A stretch of 64,000 bases of DNA, taken from the NCBI RefSeq assembly GCF_003545765.1, contig NZ_QXIO01000001.1:124001-188000 (forward strand), in the 5' to 3' direction. Origin of the DNA: Colwellia sp. RSH04 (GTDB lineage Bacteria; Pseudomonadota; Gammaproteobacteria; Enterobacterales; Alteromonadaceae). The position numbers and the translations under genes are program-made. Numbering within the stretch: the first letter of the stretch is position 1; each line of letters opens with the position of its first letter. Of the stretch, positions 37,521-47,369 are shown piece by piece. The notes under the pieces are model-generated. The model saw nothing but the letters and a program-made list of their open reading frames with translations. It ran no database searches and was not told the DNA's origin.

Positions 37521-38378
37521 TTATTTTTTTGGTAAATATTTTAATGGGTTAACTGATTTGCCTCGAAATCTTATTTCAAAATGGAGCATGACTTGATCTG
37601 CATCAGTACTCCCCATCTTAGCAATCACATCACCAGATTTTACTTGTTGCTGCTCTTTTACCAATATTTGGTCATTATGAGCATAAGCGCTTAAGTAATC
37701 ATCATTGTGCTTTACAATAATGAGTTTGCCGTAACCTCTTAATGCGTTACCTGCATAAACAACCTTACCATCTGCAGCGGCTTTAATTTTTGTGCCCCGT
37801 CGACCTGCAATGTTTAACCCTTTATTACCTTGTATTTGATTCGAAAAATACTCAATAACTTTACCTTTTACTGGCCATTGCCACCGCTTCACTTTCTGAG
37901 AAAATTTTACGGAAGGTTTTACTACTTTTTTTGAGACTTTTTGAGCCCTTACATTTTTACCATACGCCTGCTTTTTAGACGATGCAAGTACCTTTTTACT
38001 GCTATTTTTACTGGTAGGAGTAGTGCTTTTAGTCGAATTTTTAGTCAAAGTCTTGCTACGACTAGCTTGTGAGGATTTATTATCTTTTTTTGATGTTAAT
38101 AATATTTTTTGACCAGGAAAAATACGATAAGGAGGTGAAATGTTATTCAGTTTTGCTATATGTCGAACATCGGTATTGGCTCGCCAAGAGATAGAATAGA
38201 GTGTCTCGCCTTTTTTTACGGTATATTCAGTACCTTGGATTGTATTTTTTACACGATCTTTTAGTGGTACACTACTACTAATACCCACTACAGGAGCTGG
38301 GGTGTTTCTACTTGAACAGCCAAACAACCCCAAAAAAATAATGATGTAACAAAATATAACAAGACAATATTTCATCAA
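37521..38378 (-). CDS. nlpD: lipoprotein NlpD, LysM and LytM domains
   Basis: NlpD activates septal murein amidases, in E. coli AmiC. The 285-residue protein has a lipobox LFGC near residue 20, so it is an anchored lipoprotein. A LysM repeat follows (YTVKKGETLYSISWRANTDVRHIAKLNNI), then a long Lys/Ser/Thr-rich linker, and a C-terminal LytM (M23) domain (GLNIAGRRGTKIKAAADGKVVYAGNALRGYGKLIIVKHNDDYLSAYAHND). The first zinc ligand position has Asn instead of His (GLNIAG), and the final H-x-H pair reads LHFEI. The domain is therefore degenerate, as in other NlpD activators that lack catalysis. Its place before rpoS is standard. Confidence 0.93.
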   Translation of the reverse strand: MMKYCLVIFCYIIIFLGLFGCSSRNTPAPVVGISSSVPLKDRVKNTIQGTEYTVKKGETLYSISWRANTDVRHIAKLNNISPPYRIFPGQKILLTSKKDNKSSQASRSKTLTKNSTKSTTPTSKNSSKKVLASSKKQAYGKNVRAQKVSKKVVKPSVKFSQKVKRWQWPVKGKVIEYFSNQIQGNKGLNIAGRRGTKIKAAADGKVVYAGNALRGYGKLIIVKHNDDYLSAYAHNDQILVKEQQQVKSGDVIAKMGSTDADQVMLHFEIRFRGKSVNPLKYLPKK

Positions 38379-38476
38379 TACTACACTTGTCCTTTTCGAA
38401 TTATGTTAATTTGACAACTTTCACGAATAAATCCTTATTCACACAAAGAGAATACTTACCCACAATGAGAGCAAGT

Positions 38477-39055
38477 TTACCTCAAAGCCAGATAAGCAAA
38501 GATAATAACGGCTACTAAGCCCCAACCAAGCACATCCACCCACTGACGCAGCTTTCTCTCCATGGCTGGACCACCCCATTTTATTAAGCCAGCCACTAAA
38601 AAGAATCGCATGCCACGACCTATTGCTGACGCCAATAAAAACGGGAGAAATGCCATATGTAAAAAGCCAGCACTAACAGTAAACAATTTATAAGGGATAG
38701 GCGAAAAACCCGCAATAAATACAACCCAAACACCCCAAGTTGCAAACCAGTCCATAGCAATATCAAACTTCTCTTGATAACCGAACTCAGTGATAAGAGG
38801 CTGGATCCAAGGTTCAAACATCCAGTACCCTAAAAAATAACCGACAACACCACCTACAATTGATGACACCGTCGTTATTGTCGCCAAATGCCAAGCACGT
38901 TTTGGCTTTGCCAATACCATAGGCGCTAATAGCACATCTGGAGGAATAGGGAAAAACACTGATTCAGCAAAGGTAATTATTGCTAAAATAGCAGGAGCAA
39001 ATTTATGTTTAGCCCACTTCAGTGTCCAAACATATAACGCAGAAAATATTTTCAC
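38477..39055 (-). CDS. DedA-like membrane protein, YqaA family
   Basis: The 192-residue inner-membrane protein has several hydrophobic segments and the SNARE-associated/DedA-type motif. The key region is ESVFFPIPPDVLLAPMVLAKPKRAW, with GRGMRFFLVAGLIKWG later. DedA-superfamily proteins are linked to lipid flipping and membrane homeostasis; the YqaA branch is of uncertain function. Its place between pcm and nlpD is the usual one in Shewanella and Pseudoalteromonas-like genomes, as I recall. The start codon overlaps the pcm stop by one base, so it is coupled to it. Confidence 0.85.
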   Translation of the reverse strand: MKIFSALYVWTLKWAKHKFAPAILAIITFAESVFFPIPPDVLLAPMVLAKPKRAWHLATITTVSSIVGGVVGYFLGYWMFEPWIQPLITEFGYQEKFDIAMDWFATWGVWVVFIAGFSPIPYKLFTVSAGFLHMAFLPFLLASAIGRGMRFFLVAGLIKWGGPAMERKLRQWVDVLGWGLVAVIIFAYLALR

Positions 39056-39708
39056 TACAACAAATCTCCAGGGACTAGAGGTACAAACCTGACCGCTTCT
39101 ACTTGTTGTTCATTGTAATTATCACCTTCTCGCGTGATAATTTTAAGTATTTGCGTTTGTTCTCCAACGGGGATCACTAATCGACCACCATCAGTTAATT
39201 GATCTAACAGCGCTTGCGGAACTTGTGTAGGCGCTGCTGTTACTATAATGGCATCAAAAGGCGCTTTACTTGCCCAACCTAACCAACCATCACCATGCTT
39301 CATTGACACATTGTGTAAGTCCATTGCTCGCAAACAACGTTTTGCTTGCCATTGCAAAGACTTTATCCGTTCAACTGAAAACACTTTATCAGTTAATTGC
39401 GCTAATATAGAGGTTTGATAACCAGATCCTGTGCCTATTTCTAAAATACTACTCGGTCGACCATTAGCTAATAGCAACTCAGACATTTTTGCCACAATAT
39501 ACGGCTGAGAAATGGTTTGCCCCTGACCTATGGGCAGTGCGGTGTTGTCATAAGCTTTGTGCGCTAAAATTTCAGGCACAAATATATGGCGAGGAGATTG
39601 AGCTATCGCCTTTAACACCTCAGGGTTATTAATCCCTTCTTGTTGAAGTTTTTGTGCGAGTAATTCGCCACTACGTTTCGATTTTCCGCTTACGCGACTT
39701 GAAATCAT
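39055..39708 (-). CDS. pcm: protein-L-isoaspartate O-methyltransferase
   Basis: PCMT uses S-adenosylmethionine to methylate isoaspartyl residues in aged proteins so that they can be repaired. The 217-residue protein has the family segments [40 protein letters not shown], the cofactor-binding loop [16 protein letters not shown], and [31 protein letters not shown]. The C-terminal VRFVPLVPG completes it. It overlaps the upstream surE by 4 bp (ATGA type) and yqaA downstream by 1 bp. The surE-pcm-nlpD-rpoS order is a standard stationary-phase cluster. Confidence 0.96.
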   Translation of the reverse strand: MISSRVSGKSKRSGELLAQKLQQEGINNPEVLKAIAQSPRHIFVPEILAHKAYDNTALPIGQGQTISQPYIVAKMSELLLANGRPSSILEIGTGSGYQTSILAQLTDKVFSVERIKSLQWQAKRCLRAMDLHNVSMKHGDGWLGWASKAPFDAIIVTAAPTQVPQALLDQLTDGGRLVIPVGEQTQILKIITREGDNYNEQQVEAVRFVPLVPGDLL

Positions 39709-40454
39709 AAATCTAGCTCACTTAACCATTGCTTCATTGGTTCAATACTTCGATGTGCTGTCATATCAACCGTCAATGGTGTCACTGAAGCATAATTATT
39801 AGCTACCGCATGAAAATCAGTCCCTTCTCCGCCGTCTAGCTCTTCCCCTAGCAGCCCATACCAAAAGATGTCTCTTTGCCAAGGATCTTGCATTTTTTGC
39901 ATGCTTTCCGCTTTATGACGATGTCCTAATCGTGTCACCTTAATACCTTTAAGCGCTGATAATGGAATATCTGGTACATTTATATTTAATATTTGATCAG
40001 CTGGCAAAGGGTGGGTTTTTAATCGCTGAATCACCTTCGCTGCGACAACAGCGGCTGTTTGATAATGCTTTTCATGCGGCCCAACAAGTGAGACAGCAAC
40101 CGCTGGCATCCCCATATGACGACCTTCCGTCGCAGCAGCGACAGTACCTGAATATAGCGTATCATCGCCTAAATTTGCGCCCTTATTAATCCCAGCAACA
40201 ACAAGATCTGCATCAACGACAAGTTGACTGATTCCTAAATGAACTGAATCGGTTGGGGTACCATTCACTGAGATAAAACCATTCTCTATCTTTTGTGCTC
40301 TTAGAGGGTTTAATAAGGTTAAAGAGTTACTCGCACCACTACAGTTTCTATCAGGGGCAACCACAGAAACATCAAAACTCTTTTCTAATTCTTGATAGAG
40401 CACTTTAATACCTAAAGCATGTACACCATCATCATTGCTTAATAGTATTTTCAT
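39705..40454 (-). CDS. surE: 5'-nucleotidase SurE
   Basis: SurE is a metal-dependent phosphatase of nucleoside monophosphates linked to stationary-phase survival. The 249-residue product starts with the metal site [14 protein letters not shown]. It continues with [19 protein letters not shown], the segment [13 protein letters not shown], and [28 protein letters not shown]. It overlaps truD by 4 bp (ATGA) and pcm by 4 bp, so translation of the three genes is coupled. Confidence 0.96.
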   Translation of the reverse strand: MKILLSNDDGVHALGIKVLYQELEKSFDVSVVAPDRNCSGASNSLTLLNPLRAQKIENGFISVNGTPTDSVHLGISQLVVDADLVVAGINKGANLGDDTLYSGTVAAATEGRHMGMPAVAVSLVGPHEKHYQTAAVVAAKVIQRLKTHPLPADQILNINVPDIPLSALKGIKVTRLGHRHKAESMQKMQDPWQRDIFWYGLLGEELDGGEGTDFHAVANNYASVTPLTVDMTAHRSIEPMKQWLSELDL

Positions 40455-41527
40455 TTATGCTCACCTTGGTTAGGCTCAATTCTTTCTCGCTTAGTCATAT
40501 CTTGATAGTTTATTAATTCACGTAACACCGTTGTTGCATAGCAGCCTGCTGGCAATGAAAAACTAACGGTAACAACATTTTCTGAATTAGTTTGATCAAC
40601 TTGTAAACTAATATCTGCTTCGGTAATTGCTAGACGAATACGACGACGCTCTTGTTTTAAGCCAAATTTTGGTAAGCCTGTAGCAAACGACTGGTGTTGC
40701 TCTGCAATATGCTGTTCTAGCTGCAACGGTGTCTTCGTTGTCATTAATTCACCAGCCCCCCACATTGGCGCCGTTATATCAATATCATTCTCTGTTAAAC
40801 GTTTGGTTAACTGTTCATCAACAGCATCTACGCAAAAAACTGATTGAGTACCCGATAGCATGGCAACATCGCCCACCTGAATAGTATTAAACAGTTGTTC
40901 CTTAATACGATAATTAATGACTTCATTAAAAATAAGAGATCGCGCTGCAGATAAATACATCCCTCTTTTTTTCTTATCTTTTACTTTTTGCCCTGAAAAT
41001 AACGCTTCTGCTCGTTCAATATTTCCACCATCAATACCAAAGCGCTGTTCGCCAAAATAATTTGGTACACCTTGAGCAATAATTCTTTCCCAGCGCTGCG
41101 ACAATGCTTTAATGTCACTCACATCTCTTAACACTAACTCAAATCGATTACCCGTTAACGCGCCTGTTCTTAATTTTTTATTGTGACGTTTGTATGAAAG
41201 TACTTCAACGCCCTCAATCGTTAAATCTGATAAATCGTATTCAGCTTTTCCTGGCACATGAACACCAAACCATTGCTCTGTAACAGCAAAGCGATCTTTC
41301 AACCCTGCATAAGTCACTAACGGTTCTTTTACTTTAAAATACTTTGCTAACTCGCGAGCAACAAAAATGGTGTTTGCTCCGGTTTTACGAATATGCACAT
41401 ATAAGTGCTCACCTTCCCCACAAGGAGAAAAAGGTAACTGTTCAAAAACTTTAAAGTCACTCATTTGACTTCTAAGTAAACCTGTTGATTCTGGTTTACC
41501 ATGTAAATAAGCCAGTTCTGTTGCCAT
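40451..41527 (-). CDS. truD: tRNA pseudouridine(13) synthase TruD
   Basis: TruD converts uridine 13 in tRNA-Glu to pseudouridine. The 358-residue protein matches the family over its length: [21 protein letters not shown] at the start, the active-site segment [21 protein letters not shown] with the catalytic Asp, and [15 protein letters not shown]. The C-terminal part ends in [17 protein letters not shown] set the start at the ATG at 41527, which aligns with the E. coli N-terminus and has a GAGAG site upstream; a start at 41563 would add 12 residues. The 124-bp gap to ispF holds two tandem 14-bp repeats. Confidence 0.95.
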   Translation of the reverse strand: MATELAYLHGKPESTGLLRSQMSDFKVFEQLPFSPCGEGEHLYVHIRKTGANTIFVARELAKYFKVKEPLVTYAGLKDRFAVTEQWFGVHVPGKAEYDLSDLTIEGVEVLSYKRHNKKLRTGALTGNRFELVLRDVSDIKALSQRWERIIAQGVPNYFGEQRFGIDGGNIERAEALFSGQKVKDKKKRGMYLSAARSLIFNEVINYRIKEQLFNTIQVGDVAMLSGTQSVFCVDAVDEQLTKRLTENDIDITAPMWGAGELMTTKTPLQLEQHIAEQHQSFATGLPKFGLKQERRRIRLAITEADISLQVDQTNSENVVTVSFSLPAGCYATTVLRELINYQDMTKRERIEPNQGEHK

Positions 41528-41576
41528 ACTACTCTCTTGATTTTGCGTTAATTTGAACATCATTAATCAATAAAAA

Positions 41577-41609
41577 TGTTCAATTTATAATATTCAATTT
41601 ATAATGTTC
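41577..41609. repeat. tandem 14-bp AT-rich repeats
   Basis: The units TTCAATTTATAATA (41579-41592) and TTCAATTTATAATG (41593-41606) differ only in the last base and are followed by a partial third unit. They lie in the ispF-truD gap, on the template side of the operon. This may be a replication-slippage repeat. Confidence 0.6.
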
Positions 41610-41651
41610 AGTTAAAACTATTTGAGCTTATTCATGTTGTCTTAAACAGTT

Positions 41652-42134
41652 TCAACTTGTTTTAACCTGATTTAATAAAACAACACTATGCACTGCAACC
41701 CCTTCTTTACGGCCGGTATAACCTAACTTTTCTGTTGTGGTCGCTTTCACATTGACCTGCTCTATATCACACTGTAAATCTTGCGCTAAGCATGATCTCA
41801 TCTCAGGTAGAAAAGGCGCTATTTTCGGTGCTTGCGCTACAATGGTTAAATCAATATTACCTATCTGATAGCTTTTCTGAGTCATCAAAGACACGACATG
41901 CCTTAAAAGGATGCGACTTGAGATATTCTCATATTGATCATCAGTATCAGGGAAGTGATTACCGATATCTCCCATGGCCAACGCCCCTAAAATTGCATCG
42001 CATAATGCATGTATTGCCACATCGCCATCAGAATGAGCGATAAACCCGTGGGTAAAAGGAACCGCAACACCTGCAATCATGAGAGGACCTTCCCCTCCAA
42101 ATTTATGCACATCAAAGCCATGTCCTATTCTCAT
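41652..42134 (-). CDS. ispF: 2-C-methyl-D-erythritol 2,4-cyclodiphosphate synthase
   Basis: IspF closes the cyclic diphosphate in the MEP pathway that makes isoprenoid precursors. The 160-residue protein is the usual length and has the metal site [18 protein letters not shown], the loop [33 protein letters not shown], and the signature [25 protein letters not shown]. Its start overlaps the ispD stop by 4 bp (ATGA). The ispD-ispF pair is a common gammaproteobacterial arrangement. Confidence 0.97.
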   Translation of the reverse strand: MRIGHGFDVHKFGGEGPLMIAGVAVPFTHGFIAHSDGDVAIHALCDAILGALAMGDIGNHFPDTDDQYENISSRILLRHVVSLMTQKSYQIGNIDLTIVAQAPKIAPFLPEMRSCLAQDLQCDIEQVNVKATTTEKLGYTGRKEGVAVHSVVLLNQVKTS

Positions 42135-42886
42135 TGTAATTCCTTACATTGTTTAGTGTTTAACTGCTGAGCGCCCTGCTTTGTTAAAATAAACGCCGCA
42201 AGTGCTAAATCATCGGGGTGGGTAATCTTAATATTTTCATGACTTGACGATACCAATAAACTACTCAGACCTGCTTGTTCTATTGCTGAAGATTCGTCGG
42301 TTATTTCAATATGCTTAGCTAATGCACTTTCTATCGAATCAAGCAATTGTTGGGTTTTATATAATTGCGGTGTAAGTGCATGCCAAAGCTGTTCTCGTTG
42401 AACAGTATGACAAACCGAATTGACGCTTTCTTTTGTTACTTCACCACGCTTCATGGTATCTCTTACCGGTGAAGCTAATAGACCACCGCTATCGAGTGCT
42501 AGGCATTTTGAGATTAATTTATCAATATCGCTTAATTGCACACAAGGTCTAGCGGCATCGTGCACTAAAACCCATGGGTATTTATCAGCATCAATTGCAC
42601 GAAGCCCATTGAGTACGGAATCAACCCGCTCTTTACCACCATCCACTCTGATGATATTGCTGTATTCAGCTAGGTTTGATTCAGCAAAGTACTGATCATT
42701 TTTACCCAGCGAAAGAATTACTTTTTCAATTTTAGGGTGTGAAAGTAACCTATCAACAGTGTGTGCCAAAATAGGCTTCCCATGAATGGTTAGATATTGT
42801 TTAGGGCAATTGGCTTGCATTCTTTTGCCCACACCTGCGGCAGGAACCACAACAACAAAGCCGTGTTCATGAGGTTTTTGAACCAT
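42131..42886 (-). CDS. ispD: 2-C-methyl-D-erythritol 4-phosphate cytidylyltransferase
   Basis: IspD joins CTP to methylerythritol phosphate in the MEP pathway. The 251-residue protein has the nucleotide-binding loop [22 protein letters not shown] at its start, the segment [16 protein letters not shown], and the family block [24 protein letters not shown]-terminal extension of about 15 residues reaches slightly beyond the common length. The start overlaps the ftsB stop by one base, so translation is probably coupled. Confidence 0.97.
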   Translation of the reverse strand: MVQKPHEHGFVVVVPAAGVGKRMQANCPKQYLTIHGKPILAHTVDRLLSHPKIEKVILSLGKNDQYFAESNLAEYSNIIRVDGGKERVDSVLNGLRAIDADKYPWVLVHDAARPCVQLSDIDKLISKCLALDSGGLLASPVRDTMKRGEVTKESVNSVCHTVQREQLWHALTPQLYKTQQLLDSIESALAKHIEITDESSAIEQAGLSSLLVSSSHENIKITHPDDLALAAFILTKQGAQQLNTKQCKELQ

Positions 42887-43179
42887 TACTGCGAGCCTTT
42901 AACGTTATTTTTGGGGATGATGCGAAAAAAGGTTTCATTTTCTTTTATCATACCTAATTCATTACGAGCCCTTTCTTCAATGGCTTCAAGCCCTAACTTT
43001 AAGTCATCGGTGTCAGCATAAAGTAACTTATTACGCTGTTTGAGCTTGTCGTTAGATTCTTGTTGGCGGGCAACTTCTTCTTTTAACGCTAGATAGTCAG
43101 GCACACTGTTTTTACCGAACCAGAGTCGATATTGCAATAAAGCTAACAGAACCAGCAAAATCGCTGTAAATACGCGCAT
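42886..43179 (-). CDS. ftsB: cell division protein FtsB
   Basis: FtsB is a small bitopic protein that forms the FtsQLB complex at the division site. The 97-residue product has one N-terminal membrane helix (about residues 4-20), then a coiled coil (YLALKEEVARQQESNDKLKQRNKLLYADTDDLKLGLEAIEERARNELGMIKENETFFRII). The pattern LxxxxxxNxxL and the motif ERARxELGMI are typical of the family. It heads the minus-strand operon that continues through ispD and ispF to rpoS. The ftsB-ispD junction is common in gammaproteobacteria. Confidence 0.93.
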   Translation of the reverse strand: MRVFTAILLVLLALLQYRLWFGKNSVPDYLALKEEVARQQESNDKLKQRNKLLYADTDDLKLGLEAIEERARNELGMIKENETFFRIIPKNNVKGSQ

Positions 43180-43312
43180 AATTACCTAAATCAGAAAAGC
43201 ATTTACAATAATGCTAAATTAATTGCCTTATTATACTCATGCCGTTATAAATTGCGAGTGACCCCGTATGATTAATACGAAACAGACTATTGCTAAATTT
43301 TTATTGAATATT
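43180..43312. other. region upstream of ftsB
   Basis: This holds the ftsB promoter side. No strong consensus is seen. It borders the MITE-like repeat at 43313-43506, so together the stretch without a gene is about 320 bp. Confidence 0.4.
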
Positions 43313-43506
43313 AGGGCGTGTTTATCTTTGTTTAATAATTCAGCTGAGAAATAAAATCCCTTTAATCAAGGCGAACGTTGCGTAGTTTAGCCAGCTATTT
43401 CAGTAGCTTTTAACCGAATTATTCGCGCAATTTTTGTTGAGCACTTTTACAGTATTAGAATCTTTTTATTTAGAATCGTCCCTTATTTTAAGGTCTACAT
43501 GCTCTA
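43313..43506. repeat. MITE-like repeat, AGGGCGTG-type ends (copy 1)
   Basis: The element begins AGGGCGTGTTTATCTT (43313) and ends in a partly inverted match of that sequence (AAGGTCTACATGCTCT, 43490-43505). Both ends abut TA, as in elements that duplicate a TA target. No gene is inside. The end lies at the stop codon of the neighbouring unknown gene (43504-43506). Related ends occur at 51787 and 55682. The transposase that would move it is not in this window. Confidence 0.55.
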
Positions 43507-44139
43507 ACTAAGTGTCTTTTTAAAGTTTTTCCAATTGATATTACAAGATAGTAATAACTCTCTTAAACTTGGCATGATAGGACGTTGCTTGGTGCCATTA
43601 TGCCAACAGTGACCTGAACATGCAGCTAACATCATTTTTTTAGTCGGTTTAAACAAACAAAAACGCTCTTTAGCTAAGCCATATATTTGCTCTTCTAAAG
43701 AATCAGCTTTCATTAAATTAAACCAGCCAGCGGTGTTAGTTCTTATTCTTTGCTGTTCACGATCAATACGATCTACACAATCAACAATTAAGTGGCCATC
43801 AATGAGTACTGGTACTACAAGTCCTAAAGGAATCTCATAATCCTTATACCAATGAATGACATCTTCGACACTTTGCCCTTGATAAGGTGGGCTGTTACTT
43901 TGCTTAGTTGACCAGCTAGCATTTTGAATATCTAGTTGTAAGGGGCTTTCAACTTGTAACATCAAATAAGCAGCACGGTTAATATAATGAGTTAAACTTT
44001 TTAATCGTCCTTGAACCGCTTGAATATTTTGAAAACTTGCTTGTGAAAGAACGCGTATTTCTCGCTCATAGAGACCATTGCAGAGCTCTGCATGATCACT
44101 TGAGTTCGCACCACTTTGCCACAAGCTAGTTTGTGTCAT
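43504..44139 (-). CDS. hypothetical protein, 211 aa
   Basis: I do not recognise the family. The 211-residue protein has no signal peptide or membrane segment. It contains an internal segment GWFNLMKADSLEEQIYGLAKERFCLFKPTKK and a Cys/His-rich stretch CSGHCWHNGTKQ near residues 182-193 that could bind metal. It lies 45 bp after the FabH-like gene, the same strand, so a shared transcript is possible. A MITE-like element ends exactly at its stop codon and may have shortened its C-terminus. Nothing around it gives a clear job. Confidence 0.55.
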   Translation of the reverse strand: MTQTSLWQSGANSSDHAELCNGLYEREIRVLSQASFQNIQAVQGRLKSLTHYINRAAYLMLQVESPLQLDIQNASWSTKQSNSPPYQGQSVEDVIHWYKDYEIPLGLVVPVLIDGHLIVDCVDRIDREQQRIRTNTAGWFNLMKADSLEEQIYGLAKERFCLFKPTKKMMLAACSGHCWHNGTKQRPIMPSLRELLLSCNINWKNFKKTLS

Positions 44140-44184
44140 AAACCTACATCACTTCAAACGAATTTAAAAGCCATACTCACGCTC

Positions 44185-45303
44185 TTATACGTACTCTAAT
44201 ATTAAACAACAGGCAGAATAACCCGCCCCAAATGAACATAAAACGGCTTTATCTTCTGACACCAAGTCAGCTTTGTTTTTATGTAAAGCAATAATACAAC
44301 CAGCAGAACTGGTATTGGCATACTCATCAAGAATAATAGGAGCTTCTGCTGCTGAAGGCTCTCGCTCTAACACTTTTTTAGCAATAAAGTTATTCATGTT
44401 GATATTTGCTTGATGTAAATACAAACGCTTAATATCACTTGCTTGCAAGTTTACTTTTGTCATTTGCTCACTGATCAGTTGACTGACCATGGGCAGTACT
44501 TCTTTAAACACTTTACGACCTTGTTGAATAAAGAATTTATCTGGGGCTAAAAGCGTTTCTGGTGTACATGCATTAGTGTATCCCATATTACTTCGAATGT
44601 TATTTGAGAACTGTGTTATAGGCTGCTCAGCAATAATTTTGAATATATGTTCACCTGTTGCGGTTGATTCATCTTCAATAACACTTGCCGTAGCGACATC
44701 ACCAAAAATAAAATGACTGTCTCTGTCTTTATAATTAATCTGTGGTGATAGAATTTCAGGGTTAATCACTAACACTGTTTTAGCCGTGCCGCTTCGAATA
44801 GCATTGGCAGCATTGATAATGCCAAATGTCGCTGCTGAGCAGGCCACTAACATATCAAAAGCCCAACCGCCACAGCCTAAAACTTGCTGAATTTCAATAG
44901 CCATTGCAGGGTAAGAACGTTGTGTATAAGCACATGCCACAATGATCAAATCAACATCAGCAGGTGTTTTATTCGCAGCCTTTAAGGCATCTTTTGCTGC
45001 AGCAACCCCTATTTCTGCCTGCATCGACAATGCTTCATTAGGCCTTTCCACAAAACGTGGTGACATAATATTTACATCGAGAATATCTTTTTTAGACATG
45101 ACATAACGACTTTTAATGCCAGACGCTTTTTCAATAAATGCACTGTCAGAAGGAGATAATGCTGTTATTTCTCCATTTGCGATTGCTTGGCTATTTTCTT
45201 CATTATGTTTATCAACATATTGGTTAAAACATTGAACCAATTCATCGTTTGAAATACTTTCAGGAGGGGTAAAAAGCCCGGTGCCACTTATAACTACTGC
45301 CAT
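44185..45303 (-). CDS. 3-oxoacyl-ACP synthase III family protein
   Basis: The 372-residue protein is a FabH-like thiolase-fold condensing enzyme. The catalytic cysteine is in MLVACSAATFGI near residue 155, the histidine in YLHQANINMNNF, and the asparagine in EYANTSSAGCI. Those are the Cys-His-Asn triad that joins acyl-CoA to malonyl-ACP. An N-terminal insertion around residues 35-55 makes it longer than FabH (about 317), so it is a paralogue and probably has a special acyl substrate. It is not part of the main fab operon here. The unknown gene follows it and an ABC exporter precedes it, 84 bp away. Confidence 0.9.
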   Translation of the reverse strand: MAVVISGTGLFTPPESISNDELVQCFNQYVDKHNEENSQAIANGEITALSPSDSAFIEKASGIKSRYVMSKKDILDVNIMSPRFVERPNEALSMQAEIGVAAAKDALKAANKTPADVDLIIVACAYTQRSYPAMAIEIQQVLGCGGWAFDMLVACSAATFGIINAANAIRSGTAKTVLVINPEILSPQINYKDRDSHFIFGDVATASVIEDESTATGEHIFKIIAEQPITQFSNNIRSNMGYTNACTPETLLAPDKFFIQQGRKVFKEVLPMVSQLISEQMTKVNLQASDIKRLYLHQANINMNNFIAKKVLEREPSAAEAPIILDEYANTSSAGCIIALHKNKADLVSEDKAVLCSFGAGYSACCLILEYV

Positions 45304-45386
45304 TGGAATGTCCTAATGTTGCTCTATATGCAAAATACTTGCACCGAGTCTATTTTATTTTCAATAAAAAGTCGATTTCTGCTCAA

Positions 45387-46427
45387 TCAACGCTCTGTGT
45401 TCCAGCTAAAAAAGTATGCACCTAACCCTAAAAAGATAGCACTCATTAATAGCATTACATTAATGTGGTAACTGACATCAGCCAAGCTCGCACCTTCAGT
45501 AATTATCATGCGTGCCCCTGCGACCATATGAGTTAATGGTAAAAATTGCGCGACCAATTTAAGTGCTTCAGGCGCTCCTTCTAAACTAAACCAAACACCT
45601 GATAGCAACATCATAGGCCATGATGTTAAATTTAGTAAACCACCAATAAGCTCTTCGCTTTTACTTCTACTTGCAACTAAAAGACCTAAACTAATAAGAC
45701 AAAAAGCACCTAACGCACCAACAATTATCAAATCAACGTAACGACCCAACATATAAAAATCAAAGAAAAAGTTACACCCTATATAAACAACCGCAGACAT
45801 AAACATAACAATAAAAAGTCGCGAAATCAGTTGGGCTGAAACAAACTCAAAGGCCGATAAAGGCGTGGCCTTAAGTCGTTTTAATACTGAATTTTTTCTA
45901 TAACGAACAATGACATAACCTACACCAAATAAACAGCTGAACATCATGTTCATACCCAGTACGCCGGGTAATACCCAATCAACGTAGCGAATACTTTTTC
46001 CTGAAAGTTGTTTACGTTCAAAAGCACTCGCTTGTGCTAAATATATTTTTTCTACCAAGTAACTTTTCGAGGAAAGCTCATTAACCCAGTAAGTTTTTAA
46101 TGAGTAATCAACAATTAAATCAAGAGCATGACGATTAAGCTTACCCTTGGCTTCTTCAAGCTCAGTATAGTTAACAAAGTCAATAAACCTTGTTGATAAA
46201 AAAACATCAGCGCCCTGCTTTTGCTCAACATTCGCTTGGTTTGCTTTAATGGTGTCTGAACCAATCACGCCAACTTTATAAGCTGAACGACCATCGCCAG
46301 AAAATATCATCGACATACCAAATAACAATAAAACAGGAAAAAACAAATTCCAACCTAGGGAAGATTTATCTCGAAAAAACTCAATATTTCTTGCTTTAAA
46401 TACGGCAAAAAAACGATGAAAATTCAT
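45387..46427 (-). CDS. ABC-2 type transporter permease
   Basis: The 346-residue inner-membrane protein has an N-terminal membrane helix, a large soluble segment of about 130 residues, and five or six helices towards the C-terminus. The pattern is typical of ABC-2 exporters (NodJ/YadH type), including the segments LPGVLGMNMMFSCLFGVGYVIVRYRKNSVLKRLKATPL and GGLLNLTSWPMMLLSGVWFSLEGAPEALK. It follows the ATP-binding gene by 17 bp, so they form one exporter. The substrate cannot be deduced. Confidence 0.88.
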   Translation of the reverse strand: MNFHRFFAVFKARNIEFFRDKSSLGWNLFFPVLLLFGMSMIFSGDGRSAYKVGVIGSDTIKANQANVEQKQGADVFLSTRFIDFVNYTELEEAKGKLNRHALDLIVDYSLKTYWVNELSSKSYLVEKIYLAQASAFERKQLSGKSIRYVDWVLPGVLGMNMMFSCLFGVGYVIVRYRKNSVLKRLKATPLSAFEFVSAQLISRLFIVMFMSAVVYIGCNFFFDFYMLGRYVDLIIVGALGAFCLISLGLLVASRSKSEELIGGLLNLTSWPMMLLSGVWFSLEGAPEALKLVAQFLPLTHMVAGARMIITEGASLADVSYHINVMLLMSAIFLGLGAYFFSWNTER

Positions 46428-46444
46428 ATAAATACCTTAATAGC

Positions 46445-47326
46445 TTACGCCTGTAATGAGTGGCCAGTTAACTTTAAAAATAAATCATCCAAATTAGCTG
46501 ATTTAACATGCAAACCATCTAAAGCGACTTTATGGTGCATTAGCAAAGCTAGCGTTTGTTCAACGTTGGCCGTTGTTATTTCAACGCGATCACTTAACAC
46601 ATTCCAACCCTGTTCAATTGCAAGGCTTGCATCCACTTGTGCTTTTGGTAAGTAAATAAAAACCTCTTGAAAATGTTTACTCAATAGTTGATGTGGCGTG
46701 CCTGTTTCTATTATTTTACCTTTGTCCATGATAACGATGTCATCACATAACTGCTCTGCTTCGTCCATATAATGCGTAGTTAATACAATGGTTTTATTCT
46801 GCGCTTTAATATTTTTAATTAGCTGCCAAAAATTTCGTCTCGCGTGAGGATCTAACCCCGTTGTCGGCTCATCTAAAAAGACAATATTAGGATCGTTTAT
46901 TAAGGCAAGAGCTAATAATAAGCGCTGCCTTTGACCACCTGATAACAAGCGATTATCACGATTAAGAAAATCTGATAAGTCACAAAGTTCAATCAATTGC
47001 TCTTGTTTTAATGTTTTACTGTAAAACGAAGAAAACAGTGAAAGTGTTTCTTTCACGGTGAGAAAGTCTTGTAACGCTGTATGTTGAAATTGAATACCAA
47101 TCTGTTGAGATATATTACGATCTACTGCTTGTCCTTGATAATGAACTTGCCCTGATGTAGCCGGGATAATCCCTTCCATGATCTCAATTGTGGTTGTTTT
47201 ACCAGCCCCGTTTGGCCCTAACAAACCAAAGCAATGCCCTTGAGGTACATCAAAACTCACATTATCTACAGCTCGAACATCTTTGTAATGCTTACTAAGT
47301 TCTTGCACACAAATTGCTGCGTTCAT
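46445..47326 (-). CDS. ABC transporter ATP-binding protein
   Basis: The 293-residue ATPase has a Walker A motif LLGPNGAGKTT near residue 36, the ABC signature LSGGQRQRLLLALAL, Walker B IVFLDEPTTGLDPHARR, and the H-loop VLTTHYMDEAE. This is the ABC-2/multidrug exporter class (CcmA-like). It is the first gene of a two-gene transporter with the adjoining permease. The genes upstream (tmcA) have no obvious connection. Confidence 0.93.
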   Translation of the reverse strand: MNAAICVQELSKHYKDVRAVDNVSFDVPQGHCFGLLGPNGAGKTTTIEIMEGIIPATSGQVHYQGQAVDRNISQQIGIQFQHTALQDFLTVKETLSLFSSFYSKTLKQEQLIELCDLSDFLNRDNRLLSGGQRQRLLLALALINDPNIVFLDEPTTGLDPHARRNFWQLIKNIKAQNKTIVLTTHYMDEAEQLCDDIVIMDKGKIIETGTPHQLLSKHFQEVFIYLPKAQVDASLAIEQGWNVLSDRVEITTANVEQTLALLMHHKVALDGLHVKSANLDDLFLKLTGHSLQA

Positions 47327-47369
47327 TGTTTTTCCTTATATTGACATGACTGAATCATCAGTAAGTATA

